Assembly (NCBI GenBank): GCA_024640955.1
Contig: JAHEDZ010000016.1
Span: 1 to 64,000, forward strand
Direction: 5' to 3'
DNA length: 64,000 bases
Origin: Oceanospirillaceae bacterium
GTDB lineage: Bacteria; Pseudomonadota; Gammaproteobacteria; Pseudomonadales; Balneatricaceae
The notes beneath the pieces were generated by a model. The model searched no databases. It had not been told where the DNA came from and saw nothing but the letters and a program-made list of their open reading frames with translations. Of this stretch, positions 17,044 through 26,222 are shown piece after piece. The first letter of the stretch is position 1, and each line of letters begins with the position of its first letter. The position numbers and the translations under genes are program-made.

Positions 17044-19019
17044 GCCTCTAATCGATTTCGTAACCAAGCCCGAAGTGGTTTTAGTCGCTTGTTTGAAGGC
17101 GAGATCTCGTCAAGGATTGGAGCGAGCAGCTCGGGCAGATTGAGTTGTTTGAGTTGATCACGTACTAACTTGAGCGGTGCAAAGTGATAAGCAAAGTTCT
17201 GCAGTGCCTGCTCCTCAACCCGTTTCACTTGGCTCGGGTGTTGTTGACTCTCCAACCAGGCCTCTGCCGACTTTAAAACGGGTTGCAGCACTTGCACTGC
17301 AGGCTCTGCGGCGACAGGGTCAACTGAGTCGCCCCGGCGAACAATGCCAAATCCACAGCTATGCCAGAACTCAAGAAGATCCGCATGGCCGGCAAAACTA
17401 GCCCCCAAGAAATCGACACCCTTTGCGTGCGCCTCAGTAAGGAGTGATTGCAGCATTGAGCTCGCGTAACCAAGGCGTCTGTGCTGCTCAGCGACGGCAA
17501 TTCGTACTACTCGCCAATACTGTTTATCACCGGCCTCTTCCCAGCCGAGATAGTGTAGCAGTGACTGAGGCAGCAGATTCCCGTTCGGTCGACGTCGCCC
17601 CTGCATCACCTGCTCGGCCAACTGCGAGTTCAATTCACCCTCCTCCGTCACCCAGAGAACTCCTATCAGAGCCCGGTTTACAACCAGGATGAAGAGACGC
17701 TGTCCCGGTGCATCGAGCAGCAGTCTCAGATCAGAGGGAGAGGTGCGGTAGTGGGCGGTAACTAGCAGTTGATAGATGCTGCGCAGTAGCTGTTCGTTGT
17801 CCAGCAGGTCATCGAGTTGAACTTCATAAAATCCGTCAACGAGTTGTAGATTCTCAGGTTCCTGTGCCAACAGCAGATAGCGCTCGACCCACTGCTCAAG
17901 TTGATCGCCGCACGCCCAGCGCAAGGGTTTTCCTAGCGGAATACGCCGACACTCGGGTCGACTCATATCGAGCTGCTTGAGGAACCTCAGGCCATAACCC
18001 CGCGCAAAACCCTCGTACCCATGTAGGGTACTTGAGAGCACAAGGTGCTCTGCGCTGGCGGCTATCTGTTCGAGTATAGGCAGAGGCACACCGGCTGCTT
18101 CATCCACCAGGACAGCGCGTAAACTAGCGGGGTTGCTTCGCATCTGTTTGATCAACTCAGCGGGGGTGTAAAACTTGGGTAGTGCCCTATCCTTATCTAA
18201 CTCCAGAAAACGCTGGTAGATACTTACCACCGCTCGCTTATCGGGCGCACAGAGCGCTAACTGCTCTGCCTGGAAGCTCGATTGCAGCGCTAGAGCAAGC
18301 CCAAGCACGCTGCTTTTACCTCGGCCTCTATCGGCATCGAAAACCGTACAACTTCTGGGTTGCTGCCAGCTATTGAGTAGCTGATACACCGCTTGCTGCT
18401 GCACCTTAGCGAGGAAGTGGCCGGTACTCTCTGGGGCGCGGTATGGCGGTAATTCCGGCACGGCATAACCGGTAGAGTTAATCGAGCTGCATGAGTGACG
18501 CGCTACCGCACTTGAGTTCTCTAACCCCCGCAGCAGCCAACGGATAAATCGGCCAGCAGGTTGCTCCCCCGGTTCAAAGCCAAGGTGCCTGTACTCCGGG
18601 TCAAAATAGCTGGGCCACTCTCTCGCTGGCGGTGTCAACAGCACAAGCACGCCGCCACCCTCAAGTGTACCGATCGCCTGTGCCAGTGTCGCTGGATTAA
18701 CTCCTGAAAAGGCGTCGAGTATGATCAGTCGATAGCTTCTACCGAGGTGCCTCACAAATTCACCACGACTGATAGGTTTAAGCCCACCTAGTGAGCGATC
18801 AGAGAGTAAAAGCAGCTCATCTGAGTCGAGCGAAAATGTCTCTAGCAGTTTCTGAATCGACTTTTCGAGCGGGTCGATCGCTTTTTCGATCTGTTGCTCG
18901 ATCTGGAGCTCGACCGGGTGCTCACTCTGCGTTGGGGTTTCGAACTCGACCTCAATCCACAGCAGAGCTCGCGTGTAGCTTACCGATAGCGCAGCGCTGA
19001 GTTGGATTAATTCGATCAT
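17031..19019 (-). CDS. tmcA: tRNA(Met) cytidine acetyltransferase TmcA
   Basis: TmcA acetylates N4 of C34 in the anticodon of elongator tRNA-Met, using acetyl-CoA and ATP or GTP. The 662-residue protein has the DUF1726-like N-terminal domain and a RecD-type helicase core with Walker A DRGRGKSS (about residues 235-242) and VDEAAGVPL. A GNAT acetyltransferase region follows (RIAVAEQHRRLGYASSML, FLGASFAGHADLLEFW), then the C-terminal tRNA-binding part. Length agrees with E. coli (671). The ribosome binding site is weak. Confidence 0.94.
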   Translation of the reverse strand: MIELIQLSAALSVSYTRALLWIEVEFETPTQSEHPVELQIEQQIEKAIDPLEKSIQKLLETFSLDSDELLLLSDRSLGGLKPISRGEFVRHLGRSYRLIILDAFSGVNPATLAQAIGTLEGGGVLVLLTPPAREWPSYFDPEYRHLGFEPGEQPAGRFIRWLLRGLENSSAVARHSCSSINSTGYAVPELPPYRAPESTGHFLAKVQQQAVYQLLNSWQQPRSCTVFDADRGRGKSSVLGLALALQSSFQAEQLALCAPDKRAVVSIYQRFLELDKDRALPKFYTPAELIKQMRSNPASLRAVLVDEAAGVPLPILEQIAASAEHLVLSSTLHGYEGFARGYGLRFLKQLDMSRPECRRIPLGKPLRWACGDQLEQWVERYLLLAQEPENLQLVDGFYEVQLDDLLDNEQLLRSIYQLLVTAHYRTSPSDLRLLLDAPGQRLFILVVNRALIGVLWVTEEGELNSQLAEQVMQGRRRPNGNLLPQSLLHYLGWEEAGDKQYWRVVRIAVAEQHRRLGYASSMLQSLLTEAHAKGVDFLGASFAGHADLLEFWHSCGFGIVRRGDSVDPVAAEPAVQVLQPVLKSAEAWLESQQHPSQVKRVEEQALQNFAYHFAPLKLVRDQLKQLNLPELLAPILDEISPSNKRLKPLRAWLRNRLEAQRS

Positions 19020-19033
19020 TCAGGTGGGAAGAG

Positions 19034-19723
19034 TTAAAGCGAATAGGTAACGCTGGGCATATCGAAGCCTTCAGACTCACAGCACATCTGCGCGTTGGTG
19101 TGTGAGTCAAGCTCAGTTTCGAGCTGCGCAAAGACGTCCGTCACTTTGATTGGGCTCAAGTCTGCCATCGGCTGAAAGGTGTAGCAAGTGAGGTGAGTAT
19201 CGGGCATTAACTGATTGACCAGCTTAAAAACTCGCTCAGCAAATCCTCTCACCGCCTCATTGGTGGCGGGCAGCAGCAGCCAGAGCCCACGAATTGTATC
19301 CAACGCTACAAGATCGCCTGGACGAGTCATTCGCTGGTTAAGCTCATCTACTAGGCTTTTCTGATGCAGACTCTGCTTGGGGTCTGCCGGCACCAGGTGC
19401 ACCACACTGATCGGTGTGAACTCGCGCATGGCGCGCCGACACTCCTGCTCAAGCGTGCGTTGAAACCAGAATTGTGAGATCGCACCAGTCTCTCCATCCA
19501 CCGGTAACTGGCGCTGTAACTCCGCCTGCATATCTCGCATCAGGTTACGCTGGAAGCGCACAACCAGCAGTGCGGTAACAGCGATCGGTAGGGCTGCAAT
19601 CAATAGTCCTGTAGTGTACTCGGGTAGGCTAAGTGCAAACAGCACCAGAGCAGCGACACTTAGGAGCAGCAGACTGGTCAATTTCCAGTACTGGGCTTCG
19701 CGATCGAATCGCCGATCCCCCAT
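19034..19723 (-). CDS. membrane protein with degenerate GGDEF-like domain
   Basis: Two transmembrane helices (about residues 15-32 and 38-56) are followed by a domain that can be aligned with GGDEF proteins. DGETG (76-80) sits at the DxLTG position, followed by FQRTLEQECRRAMREFTPISVVHL and then RPGDLVALDTIRGLWLLLPAT. LDTIRGLWLL replaces RxGGDEFxxL, so neither the active site nor an inhibitory site is present. If homologous, it cannot make cyclic-di-GMP. GAGGAG seven bases upstream supports the start. It lies 14 bp upstream of tmcA and may be its operon partner. Confidence 0.65.
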   Translation of the reverse strand: MGDRRFDREAQYWKLTSLLLLSVAALVLFALSLPEYTTGLLIAALPIAVTALLVVRFQRNLMRDMQAELQRQLPVDGETGAISQFWFQRTLEQECRRAMREFTPISVVHLVPADPKQSLHQKSLVDELNQRMTRPGDLVALDTIRGLWLLLPATNEAVRGFAERVFKLVNQLMPDTHLTCYTFQPMADLSPIKVTDVFAQLETELDSHTNAQMCCESEGFDMPSVTYSL

Positions 19724-19800
19724 GAAGTGCTCCTCTAATGCTAACTTTATGTATTCTGTACCAAAAATAGCGAAACGGCCAGTTAGGGAGCTAATTCAGA

Positions 19801-20373
19801 TCACCGGTGACGTTCAATATTCTCTAAACGCTGCTGCTCATTCTTGCGCAGCAGCAGATAAATAGCAGCCAGCCCGCCGTGCTGCGGCTGGCAAGAGTGG
19901 AAAGCCAGCACCTCATCAATCTTTGGTAACCAGAGCACCAAACAGCTGCGCATCACGTTCTGCGGAGCTTTGTTGTGCTTGCCTCGACCATGATTAATTA
20001 CCACGGTGCGCAGACCAAGTTGGTAGCACTGTTTGATAAAGCCCGGTACCTCATCGACGGCCTCAGCCAGGCTGCGATTGATAAGATCCAGGCGTGCATC
20101 AGCTGCATACTTACCTAAGCGCAAGTTACGAAAGACACCCTCCTGTACTCCATCACGCTTCCACTCCATGGGATCCGCAGGATTCAGTAGCTGCTCAGGC
20201 TGCAGACGAAAACGCTCATCAATGCCCTCAGCCTGTTTGCGTCGTTCTGCGAGCTGGTCGATCTCGCCACGCCTCAATGCTTCTCGCGTCGAGACCCGCT
20301 TCTCAGCTTTGAGCGGTTTTACCCCCTCACCCAACATCATCGACGAAAAGTCACTCTTCTCGGATTCGCTCAT
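19801..20373 (-). CDS. smrA: Smr-domain protein (SmrA-like)
   Basis: The 190-residue protein has a charged N-terminal part. The Smr domain occupies about residues 90-180: LDLINRSLAEAVDEVPGFI, TVVINHGRGKH, VLAFHSCQPQHGGLAAIYLLL. Smr domains are MutS2-related nicking nucleases; SmrA of E. coli nicks DNA and Smr proteins elsewhere act on ribosome-bound mRNA. The usual LDLHG is LDLIN here, while HGRGK and the GG motif are kept. GAGGGG precedes the start. Confidence 0.85.
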   Translation of the reverse strand: MSESEKSDFSSMMLGEGVKPLKAEKRVSTREALRRGEIDQLAERRKQAEGIDERFRLQPEQLLNPADPMEWKRDGVQEGVFRNLRLGKYAADARLDLINRSLAEAVDEVPGFIKQCYQLGLRTVVINHGRGKHNKAPQNVMRSCLVLWLPKIDEVLAFHSCQPQHGGLAAIYLLLRKNEQQRLENIERHR

Positions 20374-20513
20374 CTACCCCTCAAAAACCGGTAAATTAGT
20401 CTCATGACACTATATTAACTCAGCTTAGCCCGGCAAAACTCTTCAAACCGGGTTAAAACCTGATATTCTCAACGTATACTTGCTACTACGTACTATCAGG
20501 GAAGACTGCCCAC

Positions 20514-21584
20514 ATGCAACGCGCGCTTATCGTACTGATTCTGCTTATCGCAGGGATCGGCGTATATTTATTCAACCAAAAGTCAGACTCGATGGCTAAC
20601 GCACTGCCGCAGCAGAGTCTTGAACCGAGCAACGAAGAGATCGAGCCGACAGTTGTTGAGGCTGCAAAAGAGCATATCGAGAAGTTAACCACCGAGTCCC
20701 AGGAACAGGTGCTGGACATCACTAAGGCAGATAACTTCGTGACCGGTGAGCAGCTACTGAAAATGCCAACGATGGAGTCTGAGCAGATCGCCATTGAGCA
20801 GGTCTCAAGTGGGCAAGTCGAAAGCTCTATGGTGACGGATAGTTCTAGCGCAACCGAGGGTCCAAGTGTAACCAATCCAGTGCAATCGGCTACAGTGAGC
20901 ACCACAGAAGTTACCCAGACACATTCTAGTGAGCAAATGGTTGAGACCGTCCGTAAACAGCAAACTGATCCCTCAGCTACCGACGTAATCGTGACTCAGG
21001 TTGTTGATGCCGGCTCCAAAGTGATACAGGGTGCAGCCGCGGCTATTCAAAGCCAGTCGGTGGTAGTGACTCAAGGTGCAGCACCCGCTGTGAGCTTTGA
21101 GTCCGCCCAGATTGAAGCAACCAACCTAGAGGTCACCAGGGTCGCCGAAGCTCAAACCGGTCGATCACTGCGCCCTGGCCAACGCATTCGCTTGCAAGAG
21201 CTGCTCTCTGACCCAGATTTAGCGGCAGGTACCGTCTTCTATATTCACGCGGTCTCTCCGACTGATGAGCAGGGGCTTTGGGGTATATTACAGCGCGGTC
21301 TGATTCAAACTTTTGCTCAGGGTATCGAACTGAAACAGAGCGGTCGCCTACTAACAGCGGAGATCCCGATGCTAGCCGACGAGACGCTGGAGAATCGCCG
21401 TAGCTCGTTCCTCGGTGAATTCCTCTACCAAAAGGTTCAAGACACCTACGTCTACAACTACCAACAGGGGATGCTAGGACAGGATCCGGATCTGATTAAG
21501 CCGGGCCAGCAGCTGATCATCGTTAGCTACAGTGAAAATGAGCTAATCAGCATCTTCAACCACTTTACCCAGCCCGGCGCGTAA
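20514..21584 (+). CDS. membrane-anchored protein with LysM-like C-terminal motif
   Basis: Residues 4-20 form a single N-terminal membrane anchor. Residues 25-210 are a long Ser/Thr/Gln/Glu-rich, low-complexity periplasmic linker. The folded C-terminal part contains SLRPGQRIRLQELL, EQGLWGILQRGLIQTFAQGI and, at the end, GQDPDLIKPGQQLIIVSYSE. The last motif matches the closing strand of LysM domains (dP.lI.pGq.L.i). Peptidoglycan contact is therefore possible but not proved. It stands alone between divergent smrA and a GST gene. Confidence 0.6.
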   Translation: MQRALIVLILLIAGIGVYLFNQKSDSMANALPQQSLEPSNEEIEPTVVEAAKEHIEKLTTESQEQVLDITKADNFVTGEQLLKMPTMESEQIAIEQVSSGQVESSMVTDSSSATEGPSVTNPVQSATVSTTEVTQTHSSEQMVETVRKQQTDPSATDVIVTQVVDAGSKVIQGAAAAIQSQSVVVTQGAAPAVSFESAQIEATNLEVTRVAEAQTGRSLRPGQRIRLQELLSDPDLAAGTVFYIHAVSPTDEQGLWGILQRGLIQTFAQGIELKQSGRLLTAEIPMLADETLENRRSSFLGEFLYQKVQDTYVYNYQQGMLGQDPDLIKPGQQLIIVSYSENELISIFNHFTQPGA

Positions 21585-21619
21585 ACAGTCAGAGCCAGCA
21601 CGATAAGCAAAGAGGCAGC

Positions 21620-22237
21620 ATGATAGATCTTTATACTTGGACAACTCCCAACGGTCGAAAAATCTCTATTATGCTTGAGGCCTGTGGGCTCGAATACGAG
21701 GTACACACCATCAATATCGGTGCAAACGAACAGTTTGCACCGGAGTTTCTTAAGATCAGCCCGAACAACAAAATCCCTGCGATTGTTGACCGTGACGGGA
21801 TAAATGGCGAGCCAACCTCGGTGTTTGAATCGGGTGCGATTCTGCTCTATCTCGCAGAAAAGTGCGGTAAATTTCTCCCATCCGAACCAAAAGCTAGGCT
21901 TGAGGTGATGGAGTGGTTGATGTTCCAGATGGGCAGTTTTGGCCCCTACCTAGGGCAAGCGCACCACTTCAACATGTTCGTCAAAGAGCCTGTGCCCTAT
22001 GCCGAGAAGCGCTACCAAGATGAGGCATACCGTCTCTGGAGTGTACTTAACACTCGGCTCAAGGGTCGAGAGTTCATCGCTGGTGAGCTGAGCATCGCTG
22101 ACTTCGCCCTCTACCCTTGGGCTGCTCGTTTTGAGTTTCAGCGCATTAATCCAGATGATTACCCTGGCGTGCATGCCTGGATGAAACGTTTGGAAGCCTT
22201 TGATTTTGTTCAACGTGGTATGCAGATACCGGGCTAA
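21620..22237 (+). CDS. yfcG: glutathione S-transferase family protein (YfcG/YghU type)
   Basis: The 205-residue protein has the N-terminal thioredoxin fold with TWTTPNGRK (Thr9 and Asn11 correspond to the catalytic residues of Nu-class GSTs such as E. coli YfcG) and FLKISPNNKIPAIVD with the cis-proline. The all-helical C-terminal half contains YPWAARFEFQRI. Nu-class enzymes act as disulfide-bond reductases with two glutathiones. An AGAGG box precedes the start. Confidence 0.83.
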   Translation: MIDLYTWTTPNGRKISIMLEACGLEYEVHTINIGANEQFAPEFLKISPNNKIPAIVDRDGINGEPTSVFESGAILLYLAEKCGKFLPSEPKARLEVMEWLMFQMGSFGPYLGQAHHFNMFVKEPVPYAEKRYQDEAYRLWSVLNTRLKGREFIAGELSIADFALYPWAARFEFQRINPDDYPGVHAWMKRLEAFDFVQRGMQIPG

Positions 22238-22403
22238 AGCTGTCTCATACCGCTAGACAGCAACTGATCAATTCCTGTACGATATCGGCTCTTTCAGCGG
22301 GCCGCTCATTTTGTTCGTCCGTGCTATTGGACTTTCTAAACTGAAGATCTAAATGGCGCTACCTACCGGCTTGCTCACTAAACACAGGTAACAAACCTCC
22401 GAT

Positions 22404-24248
22404 ATGTCAGAATCTGAAAACCCGACCCTCAGCTTTGCTGATCTGGGTCTTGCGCCCGCTATACTCGATGCACTCAAAGATGTTGGCTACGAAACACCCT
22501 CACCGATTCAGGCGGAATCAATCCCTGCCCTGCTCAATGGTGACGACATCCTTGGGCAGGCGCAGACCGGTACCGGCAAGACTGCAGCTTTCGCGCTGCC
22601 ACTACTGAACCGGGTTGATCCAAACCTGCATCATCCACAACTGCTGATACTTGCTCCAACTCGCGAACTGGCTATTCAGGTTGCAGAGGCTTGTGAAACG
22701 TATTCACGCTACCTTTCTGGCGTGCGCACACTCTCTATCTATGGCGGCCAAGCCTACGACACTCAGCTTCGCGCTCTGCGCAAAGGTGTACAGGTAGTCA
22801 TCGGCACTCCGGGTCGTGTGATGGACCACATCCGTCGCGGCACTCTGGTACTCGATAAACTCCAAGCACTAGTACTCGACGAAGCCGATGAGATGCTTCG
22901 CATGGGCTTTATCGATGACGTTGAGTGGATCCTGCAGCATACGCCACCTGCGCGCCAGATCGCCCTCTTCTCGGCCACGATGCCGAACGAAGTGCGTCGT
23001 ATCGCTGAAAATTACTTGAACGAGCCCACCATCGTTAAGATCGCCTCCAAAACCGCGACCGCCAGCACCATCCGCCAGCGGATCTGGGAGGTGCGCGGCA
23101 TGTCGAAGTTTGCCGCGCTAACACGCATGCTGGAGCAGCAGGAGCATGATGCTGCGCTGATCTTCGTACGTACCAAGACGATGACCGAAGAGCTGACTGA
23201 ACAGTTACGTTCGGAAGGCTTCCCGGCTGCTGCACTGCATGGCGACATTCCCCAGGCCCAGCGTGAAAAGATCGTTGATAAGCTGAAAAAGGGTAACCTC
23301 GAGATTCTGGTGGCTACGGACGTTGTTGCTCGCGGTCTCGATGTAGATCGAATTACCCACGTGTTTAACTTCGATATTCCCTACGATACCGAGTCATACG
23401 TGCACCGCATAGGCCGTACTGGCCGTGCTGGCCGTAGCGGTGATGCGATCCTGTTTGTAACGCCTCGTGAGCGTGGTCTACTACGCCAGATTGAGCGTCG
23501 CACCTCGTCAACGCTTGAGAAGCTAGTACTACCGACCGCTGCAGAGATTAACCAGATGCGCGCCCAGCGCCTGAAGAAACAGCTTGTCGATGCCACCGGT
23601 ACCGCCGATGCCAACGCCTACCACAAGCTGATTACAGATCTGGTTACAGAGAGCGGCATCACCGCAAGTGCCCTAGCTGCCGCAGCACTCGGCCTAATGA
23701 ACTCGGACCGTCGCTTCTTCCTTAATGAGAACGAGCCTGATCCAAATACTGCCCCACCTAAACGTGAGCGCGAACCGCGTAAAGAACGTGATGGTAGGCC
23801 TGGTAGCCGTCAGCGTGACCGCGAAGCACTCGATGCCGATAAGCAGCGCTACTGGATTAATGTAGGCCACGATCACGGTGTAAAGCCAGGCAATATTGTC
23901 GGCGCGATCGCTAACGAAGCCGGCATCAACTCAGGCCAGATCGGTCGCGTTGATATCAGCTCAGGTTTTACGACGGTTGATCTGCCATCGAATCTATCCA
24001 AAGCTCAGCTTAGCCAGCTCGCAAATGCTCGTGTGTGCGGCCAAGCCCTCAATATTCGCGAATGGAGCGATGAAGCACCTAAGCGAGGGCGCCGTACTAA
24101 TAGCTCTGATGACGCACCTAAGCGCCCGCGTAAGCCACGTGAGGGTTACGCTGCTAAAGGCGCAAAGGATACTAAGCGAGATGGGGGTGCGGGCAAGTCT
24201 GATCGCCCAGCACGCAAGCCAAGCAAGCGTCCAGCCAAACAAGACTAG
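22404..24248 (+). CDS. deaD: DEAD-box RNA helicase DeaD/CsdA
   Basis: DeaD unwinds RNA in ribosome biogenesis and cold adaptation. Motifs in order are the Q-motif region (FADLGLAPAILDALKDVGYETPSPIQ), AQTGTGKTAAF, PTRELA, GTPGRVMDH, LDEADEM, FSATMP, ARGLDVDRI and HRIGRTGRAGR. The DbpA-like RNA-binding domain (RYWINVGHDHGVKPGNIVGAI, about residues 483-555) and a basic Lys/Arg-rich tail complete the usual architecture at 614 residues. The 166-nt leader has no good SD (the nearest is a weak AGG about 12 bases away). E. coli deaD also has a long leader. Confidence 0.93.
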   Translation: MSESENPTLSFADLGLAPAILDALKDVGYETPSPIQAESIPALLNGDDILGQAQTGTGKTAAFALPLLNRVDPNLHHPQLLILAPTRELAIQVAEACETYSRYLSGVRTLSIYGGQAYDTQLRALRKGVQVVIGTPGRVMDHIRRGTLVLDKLQALVLDEADEMLRMGFIDDVEWILQHTPPARQIALFSATMPNEVRRIAENYLNEPTIVKIASKTATASTIRQRIWEVRGMSKFAALTRMLEQQEHDAALIFVRTKTMTEELTEQLRSEGFPAAALHGDIPQAQREKIVDKLKKGNLEILVATDVVARGLDVDRITHVFNFDIPYDTESYVHRIGRTGRAGRSGDAILFVTPRERGLLRQIERRTSSTLEKLVLPTAAEINQMRAQRLKKQLVDATGTADANAYHKLITDLVTESGITASALAAAALGLMNSDRRFFLNENEPDPNTAPPKREREPRKERDGRPGSRQRDREALDADKQRYWINVGHDHGVKPGNIVGAIANEAGINSGQIGRVDISSGFTTVDLPSNLSKAQLSQLANARVCGQALNIREWSDEAPKRGRRTNSSDDAPKRPRKPREGYAAKGAKDTKRDGGAGKSDRPARKPSKRPAKQD

Positions 24249-24265
24249 TCGGTTTTAGAAATAGT

Positions 24266-24292
24266 TGAGGCGGCCCCGTGGGTGCCGCCTCA
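24266..24292 (+). terminator. terminator after deaD
   Basis: TGAGGCGGC and GCCGCCTCA form a perfect nine-pair stem with a nine-base loop, 17 bases after the deaD stop, followed by TTTGG. The T-run is short. The next 220 bp to yhbQ hold no gene I can support. Confidence 0.65.
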
Positions 24293-24512
24293 TTTGGCCG
24301 GAAAAGATTTCGGCTCGTCAATTCCCATAATGACCCGGGTCAGGTTGCTGAGTTCAGCACCGAGCAAACGGCTCCCTCTGCATTCCCTTTCAGTTTAGTT
24401 CTCAATATGCGAAATACCAATGAAAGGTATTCAACCCATAAGGCTTTGTTTTTTCGACATTGCTGCGCAGCAAACTGAACTGAAGTCACTCTTTCTGGGC
24501 GATTTTAGTCAT

Positions 24513-24812
24513 TTAACTGGAGAAATCTTCAGGCTCAAATTGATTGCAAATTAGAGCCTCTTTGGCTTTAACCTTCAGTCGCTTTATCTGTGCCTCCCGC
24601 TTTGTCGCCTCTGAGCGATTAGACTTTGACTCCAGATAGACCATCTCAATCGGCAAACGCGCACGGGTGTAGCGGGCACCGCCTTTGATCTCTCCCCGAT
24701 GCTGACGTAAACGACGCTGAGGGTCAGTTGTTACACCGGTATAGAGCGAACCATCACCACAACGCAGAATGTAGACGAACCAGTTTGACCCAAGTTTTTC
24801 TTCATCGTTCAT
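24513..24812 (-). CDS. yhbQ: GIY-YIG domain protein (YhbQ-like)
   Basis: The 99-residue protein is a single GIY-YIG domain: WFVYILRCGDGSLYTGVTTDPQRRLRQH, then ARYTRARLPIEMVYLE and SEATKREAQIKRL with the catalytic-type glutamate. This is the stand-alone YhbQ/UPF0213 family. Members are predicted nucleases; E. coli YhbQ has reported structure-selective DNA cleavage. It diverges from nhaD. Confidence 0.88.
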   Translation of the reverse strand: MNDEEKLGSNWFVYILRCGDGSLYTGVTTDPQRRLRQHRGEIKGGARYTRARLPIEMVYLESKSNRSEATKREAQIKRLKVKAKEALICNQFEPEDFSS

Positions 24813-24977
24813 TGTTCTGAACTCGGTTAATGAGAATAACGGTATGAAAAAATATTGCTAAAACAGCAACATTTACTGACAAATAACAGCAAGTAGTCTG
24901 ACCAAAATAGAGTAGACTCTGCGCACATCAAACACCGCGTAGCCAACAACACTGCGCTAGCTTACAGGACCAGCTCC

Positions 24978-26222
24978 ATGCTTCACACCGTTCTGATCGG
25001 TCTCGCCGTTGTCGCGCTCCTCTCGATTATTTTTGAAGAGGTGATTCGCGTAAACAAAGCTAAATCGACGCTTTTTCTAGGGAGCTTGGCTTGGATCTTG
25101 GTATTTCTTTTCCCGGAGACTGGCGTTAGCGCCGAGGAGCTCAGACATAAGCTCGATGAGAACATTCTCGAGATAGCAGGACTCTGGCTCTTTCTGATGG
25201 CTGCGATGACCTTTGTCGCGTTTCTAAACCAGCAGGGCCTCATAGAAACATTGATCTACAAACTCCTGCCGCGGCGCATCAGCGAACGTAAACTCATGTT
25301 TCTCGTGGCCGTTTTCGCCTTTTTATTCTCATCTCTGTGTGACAATATCACGGCGACACTGGTCTCAGTGGCTCTGGTACTTTCCTTGCGATTGGATCGT
25401 AGGAAGACTCTGCGTTTTACCGTTATGGTGGTCTTCGCAGTTAACTCTGGGGGTGTTGCGCTGATCACCGGTGATGTCACCACGCTGATGATCTTCTTGG
25501 CTGGCAAAGTAGAGATTCAGGAACTGCTGCTGCTCTCTCTCCCCGCTTTCACGAGCGTACTGGCTCTGGCGGCCATGTTATCGGTGCCGCTACGCGGCAC
25601 AACAGAGATTATTCCCACCCCAAGACGTGATGACCATGTAGGCAAGGTGATCGCCCTCATATTCCTAGCCACTATTATCGGCACCATCGTGCTGAACATC
25701 ACCGCGGGTGTTCCGCCGGTACTCACCTTCCTCTTCGGCCTCTCAATCATGTTCTTGATTGGACGTTTCGCCTACTCAGAGGATAAGCGTGAGAACCTAC
25801 TGGACTATATCCGCAAGATCGAGTTCGACACGCTGATGTTCTTCGTCGGAATCCTGCTACTTGTAGGTATGCTTAAAGAGATCGGTGCATTAGAAAATCT
25901 GGTGGGTATCTACCAAGTGATGCCTGTCTACGCAGCTAACTTTGTAATGGGACTCTTCTCAGCCGTTGTCGATAATGTGCCCCTGACCGCTGCGCTGCTC
26001 AAAGCTAACATTGATATGTCACACGCTGAGTGGTTGATGCTTACTTACTCGGTAGGTGTAGGTGGTTCAATGCTAGTCATCGGGTCAGCCGCAGGTATAG
26101 TAGCGATGTCTAAAGTGGAGATTCTCACCTTCGCCACCTACGCCCGTTATGTGCTGTTTCTGGGGATCGCTTTTGTTGTCGGCTACGCCGGGACCTATGC
26201 GATGGGCACGCTACTGCTCTGA
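24978..26222 (+). CDS. nhaD: NhaD-type Na+/H+ antiporter
   Basis: NhaD exchanges Na+ (or Li+) for H+ across the inner membrane and is common in marine and halophilic gammaproteobacteria. The 414-residue protein has about 11-12 hydrophobic segments of the ion-transporter (arsenite permease-like) superfamily. Conserved polar motifs in membrane regions are SSLCDNITATLVSVAL and, in the second half, SAVVDNVPLTAALLKA (the paired DN motifs) and GDVTTLMIF. AGGA lies eight bases before the ATG. It overlaps convergent cysG by 28 bp. Confidence 0.9.
   Translation: MLHTVLIGLAVVALLSIIFEEVIRVNKAKSTLFLGSLAWILVFLFPETGVSAEELRHKLDENILEIAGLWLFLMAAMTFVAFLNQQGLIETLIYKLLPRRISERKLMFLVAVFAFLFSSLCDNITATLVSVALVLSLRLDRRKTLRFTVMVVFAVNSGGVALITGDVTTLMIFLAGKVEIQELLLLSLPAFTSVLALAAMLSVPLRGTTEIIPTPRRDDHVGKVIALIFLATIIGTIVLNITAGVPPVLTFLFGLSIMFLIGRFAYSEDKRENLLDYIRKIEFDTLMFFVGILLLVGMLKEIGALENLVGIYQVMPVYAANFVMGLFSAVVDNVPLTAALLKANIDMSHAEWLMLTYSVGVGGSMLVIGSAAGIVAMSKVEILTFATYARYVLFLGIAFVVGYAGTYAMGTLLL

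Noticed and set aside
24300..24325. 12-bp sequence ATTTCGGCTCGT shared with the tRNA-Ser spacer near 58206
   Set aside because: A single short match in 64 kb, with different flanks; most likely chance.
24978..26222. Arsenite permease identity for the nhaD gene
   Set aside because: The protein shares the superfamily fold, but the paired DN motifs and length fit NhaD better and no ars genes are nearby.
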